Source: Russula earlei (Eukaryota > Basidiomycota > Agaricomycetes > Russulales > Russulaceae). From it: a DNA stretch of 20,373 nt. The stretch is taken from assembly GCA_025769875.1 (NCBI GenBank), contig JAGFNK010000842.1:1-20373 (forward strand). Direction: 5' to 3'. The notes below the pieces were generated by a model. That model was not told where the DNA came from. It was given only the letters and a program-made list of their open reading frames with translations, and searched no databases. Position numbers and translations under genes: made by a program. Below are positions 17,261 through 20,373 of the stretch, piece after piece; the stretch's first letter is position 1; the number at the start of each line of letters is the position of its first letter.

Positions 17261-19627
17261 TTACCTTGGACATGGAAAGCTTTGCGAGACAGCCGACAAG
17301 CTATACCTGGAAAGTGAAGATCCTTTTGGTGGATATCGTCCTCTACGCTTTTTGTTGAATGATAGACCCTTTTTTTTTTCTACAGGACTATCATCATCTT
17401 TAGCCTTGCGCTTGCGGCAGCCCCTGCTGAACGTTGGATCATGACCAACGATGTTCTTTGATAGGCTGCCGTCATCGTCGGACCAATTTTTGGATTCCAG
17501 GTTCCGTGTTATGAGATTCAAGACCCATTCAGAAGAACAAAGCTTCTCGTGAGCGTCCTTGACCTCCGTCCGGACATTCCTCTCCGCTTGAGGTTCGGGC
17601 ATAATTGATTTTGGGTTAATATCATCATAGAAGGTTTTAAGAAGGGTGCGCAACTCTTCAATGATCTGGCGGCATGGTTCCGGGACAAAACCAAACGTAT
17701 CCGGGTGAAGCATTAGTTTGTGTAGGAAAGATAGCTTTCCGTCACCGCCCCGGATAACACCATCTTCATCCACGTCTCTGTATCCATCAAATACGCGTTG
17801 CATATCTTGTGATTGGCCCTCGATCGCAGAATGTCGGCATTTCATGACAATATAAATAAGAACCCAGTAAAAGGATTCAATATCATCTGAAATTTGATGA
17901 GATCGAGCGTGAGGGTGTAATAAAAGTCCTGTTGATATGAACTGCCATGTACCCTGAACACGAAGTCAATTCGCCGCGCATAGGGGATAAACAGATCATA
18001 CCGTGCGGGAGTGTTGTCTCTGCTGGGTCACATCCACCCTCTTGGACATGTCCCAGTCGATCAATAAACCTGATCGATCTGGGGCGATCAGAATGTTTCC
18101 TGCGCTCACATCCCGATGTAAAATTTTTGCTTTGTCGTATGCGTCCGTATGAGCTGTTCCAAATTGTCAAACAACAAACTTAAACGTAACGCCAATCCTC
18201 ACCGATCATAGCATCCCGAATGACCTGGCATAGCTCCCGAGTCGATCCGAACGTACTCAGCGGCTGTCCGAGCGTGTTCAAGACAAGTCGGTAGTGGACA
18301 TATCGTTTGACGCGCGGTGTACCGGGACACCAAATACGTTTGCGTTCGCCATCTTTCACATAGTCTTGCGTCCTTGTGCATTGTACGTCGAGTGAATGCT
18401 CCGGTGTCGACAGCACGTCGCCAGCTGGACCCAACTCCGGAATGAAACGCACTTTTGCTTCTAGTAAATCGCGATAAATATCCCCTTCTTTCTCGATACC
18501 TGGGAAATCGGTACGCCAGTAATCTTTGAGGTAAACCAGTTTATTCCGTTCGACGTCATGGCACACAAATCCAAACGTCGACCGACCAAAAAGGGTTTTC
18601 GTCTCCCATATTGGTTTCCATATGATATAGGGCTTCGGCTGTCCGTCCGTGGCATGATCGTCATTGACGAGAATCTGGCGAAGGTCTTCAACTTCAATTT
18701 TCTCGACGTCCATGTATACCGCCAGCGTGGACTGTGCATCACCAACCCCCTTATCGTTCTTCGAGACCGAGGTGACAGTGGTGTCGTATCCACGCTGGGT
18801 AAAAGTGAGAGAGTTGAGCCTCCAGATGAATTCGGAAAGGGTGTTGGGATTTTTGGTCCAATCGAATATCTCGGTATAGATTGCACCACTGCGATCCCAT
18901 CGCAGTAGTCGCCCTTCTGCCTTTCCAAAGAGGATGATCGAGTAAGAGAAGACCCGAAACTGTGAACGATGGATAGAAGTGGCATAATGTGTGAGTTGAC
19001 CACACACACGATACGCGCGCTCAGTCCATTTAACGTGACACTCGACCCCAGCCTCTCGCCTCATATGTGTAAGGTTGCGAAAAATGTCCTCTTTTCCCTT
19101 TTTGTTTTCGATCCACACATCGACCGCTCTCCAGTCCAGTGAGGTCAGCCGCTCGTTTTCCTGATGACCTTCCCTTTTCCGATAGATAACGATGTCTGGT
19201 CTCCCTAGGATTGCCTTATCTTGCTTGGCAGTGGTGTTGACGAATGTGAGATTATCAGCGAGGCCGGACGTTTTGATTGCCTGTATCTGTCATGTACGTG
19301 AGCGTGGATCCCCCCTTGAATGTGGGGACTGACAAAGTGATCCTCATTGTGTGAGACGGAGCGCTTGTCGAAGCTGATGATGCGCTCCGTCTTTCGAGCT
19401 TGGCTTGCTTCTGGCACGAATTCCGAGAGGAATTCGGCTATTGGCATAGGCCCGACAAATTTGTCACATACGTCCCAGGTCATGTCCTTATATCTCTCTG
19501 AAGCTAGCTTTTGAGGTGTGGATGTGTGTGTGTGACTTCCTGATAGGTCGTATTTTAGAGGTGAAAAGGTTATAGTTAGACTACTTTGCTCGGTTTGAGG
19601 CGGCGTGCTGGGACGGATGACGGCCAT
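17261..19627 (-). CDS. FunK1-type fungal protein kinase, complete, four exons
   Basis: Exons on the - strand: 19627-19334, 19286-18203, 18153-18002, 17953-17261, giving 740 residues. Introns are 47, 49 and 48 nt with GT-AG ends (GTCAGT...ACAG; GTGAGG...ACAG; GTATGA...TCAG), and all phases fit. FunK1 members are Ser/Thr-like kinases with unknown substrates, typical of basidiomycetes. Seen: family N-terminus (KFVGPMPIAEFLSEFVPE, about 57-74); KPDI-like GRPDIVIY; FunK1 middle (LLRWDRSGAIYTEIFDWTKN, FIWRLNSLTFTQRGYD); Gly-rich loop LFGRSTFGFV; K352 in VYLKDYWR; catalytic loop HRDVSAGN (D474, N479); DWD in place of DFG at 492-494, usual for the family; GTWQFIS at 511-517. The C-terminus has a basic cluster (KKKGLSFNKKRRGR), a possible nuclear signal. 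The ATG lies in good context (A at -3, G at +4). No stops, frameshifts or missing catalytic residues; the first intron is the least certain. Confidence 0.92.
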
Positions 19628-20048
19628 GTTGTGAGATGAGACAAAGAAAAGGTGAGAATCACCTACTGCAATCAGTACGTGGTCCCGCAGTCAATGATTC
19701 TCTCTAATCTTAAAACAGGTTGTGTGCGGCAGCAATTACATGTACCATATGAACGATCACTTCGACGTACATACTCGAGCGAAACCAGGGTGGTTCAGGG
19801 TGCGCGAGCTCGCTCGCTTAAGTATCTGCCTACTACACGGCCACGGCCAGTGAAACCCGGAGAACCAGCGGGCCGTAAGTGCCTTATCGGCAATAATTGG
19901 CCGATGGGGATCAATCTCCCCGATGACGGAGATACGCACATATGCGCTTTCATGCAAATTCTCACACACAGAATAAAACCGAGGAAAGTATTGACATTGA
20001 CATGAACGACCTGCCAAGTCGTCATCACATATGCGCGCACACATTCAT
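19628..20048 (-). promoter_or_regulatory. Upstream region of the kinase gene
   Basis: No TATA box was found. The - strand has a pyrimidine-rich stretch (CTCACCTTTTCTTTGTCTCA) ending about 8 bases before the ATG, as is common at fungal start sites. About 260 bp upstream lies the GGCCGATGGGGATCAAT repeat (19889-19932), which extends into a GGGGATCAATCTCCCC inverted repeat. No gene is supported here. Confidence 0.4.
19889..19932 (+). repeat. GGCCGATGGGGATCAAT repeat, copy upstream of the kinase gene
   Basis: Partner of 16709-16772. This copy has the core once and forms a short palindrome, GGGGATCAATCTCCCC, with CGATG close by on both sides. It may be a small mobile repeat or a duplicated regulatory site. 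Confidence 0.7.
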
Positions 20049-20373
20049 CTAAGAGAGACCACGCAATTCGGTAATGACAGTATGAAGCGTGGGCTTTGCT
20101 GCCCTACGTAGTGCATCAAGGACATCCGTCCCCAACTTACCGCCCGCATCTTCCCAATAAACCCTTTCTACCATCGGAAAGGATCGTACATAGGCACACA
20201 TGATGTCCTGTTATATGGGTAAGACATGGAAGACGAAAATGTGGTAAGGTCATACCATATCTCTATGTGATAAGCAAGCCTGGTTCAGGAACCAACTCAG
20301 AGTGCGGATCTGTCCTTAGCTCACGAGTTGGGTAACCATCACTATCATAGTGGCTCAGGTTTGTATGCGGTGA
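20049..20373 (-). CDS. Possible 3' end of an unidentified gene (partial)
   Basis: On the - strand, 20207-20049 would be a terminal exon of 52 codons plus TAG. It begins DIMCAYVRSFPMVERVYWED and ends TLHTVITELRGLS. It is preceded by a 48-nt GT-AG intron (20208-20255, GTATGA...AACAG), the same size as those in the kinase gene, with an in-frame TAA just inside it. Upstream, a frame that joins in phase reads NQACLSHRDM but meets a TAA at about 20310, so a further intron or decay would be needed. The family is not recognised. The protein-like composition and the intron are suggestive, but the piece is short and cut by the window edge. Confidence 0.35.

Noticed and set aside
17040..17444. 134-codon + strand frame overlapping the kinase 3' end
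   Set aside because: Half of it is antisense to the last kinase exon and it has no family resemblance.
17883..18170. 95-codon - strand frame across the kinase catalytic region
   Set aside because: It is the wrong frame; HRDVSAGN and DWD appear in the spliced frame, and this one reads through an intron.
18180..19118. Reading the kinase as a single-exon gene starting at 19118 and ending at 18180
   Set aside because: The start would be a GTG and the end falls in an intron; family sequence continues on both sides after splicing.
1..20373. CRISPR arrays, tRNA, rRNA and other structured RNA genes
   Set aside because: No regularly spaced repeat array, tRNA-like cloverleaf or rRNA sequence was noticed on either strand.

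Overview
The window looks like a transposon-rich segment of a basidiomycete (probably Agaricomycete) nuclear genome. The grounds are an intact FunK1-type protein kinase (a family expanded in mushroom-forming fungi), introns of only 47-49 nt, and Ty3/gypsy chromoviruses with a C-terminal chromodomain. There are no bacterial signals, CRISPR arrays, or recognisable tRNA or rRNA genes.

Layout. (1) 1-9206, + strand: a decayed chromovirus (element A), entering the window inside gag and running through protease, RT, RNase H, integrase, chromodomain, an extra ORF3 and the 3' LTR. (2) 1593-5376: a 3.78 kb non-autonomous DNA element nested in the RT of element A. It has 408-bp terminal inverted repeats and a TA target duplication, and it holds a long C-rich low-complexity tract and an LTR-like promoter block. 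(3) 9207-9871: a spacer with remains of another LTR. (4) 9872-16259, - strand: element B, a relative of element A lying tail-to-tail with it. Its gag and pol are intact and its ORF3 carries one nonsense codon. Its 3' LTR is present, but no 5' LTR is visible in the remaining 4.1 kb. (5) 16262-17260: gene-free DNA with a strong hairpin. (6) 17261-19627, - strand: a complete 740-aa FunK1 kinase gene that I assembled from four exons. (7) 19628-20373: its upstream region and, at the edge, a possible terminal exon of another - strand gene.

How the parts relate. Elements A and B encode the same set: Gag, then Pol in the -1 frame, then a separate ORF3 protein with a Pro/Ser-rich start, a helical middle and two CCHC zinc knuckles. 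An exact 14-nt copy of the B polypurine tract lies near the middle of pol, as central polypurine tracts do. Element A differs from B largely by C-to-T (or G-to-A) changes at CpG. At least six of its stop codons are CGA/CGG to TGA, pointing to decay by cytosine methylation. The kinase shows no such damage.

Most notable: the Gag-like ORF3, the central polypurine tract, the nested TIR element whose removal restores the RT frame exactly, and the spliced kinase gene.
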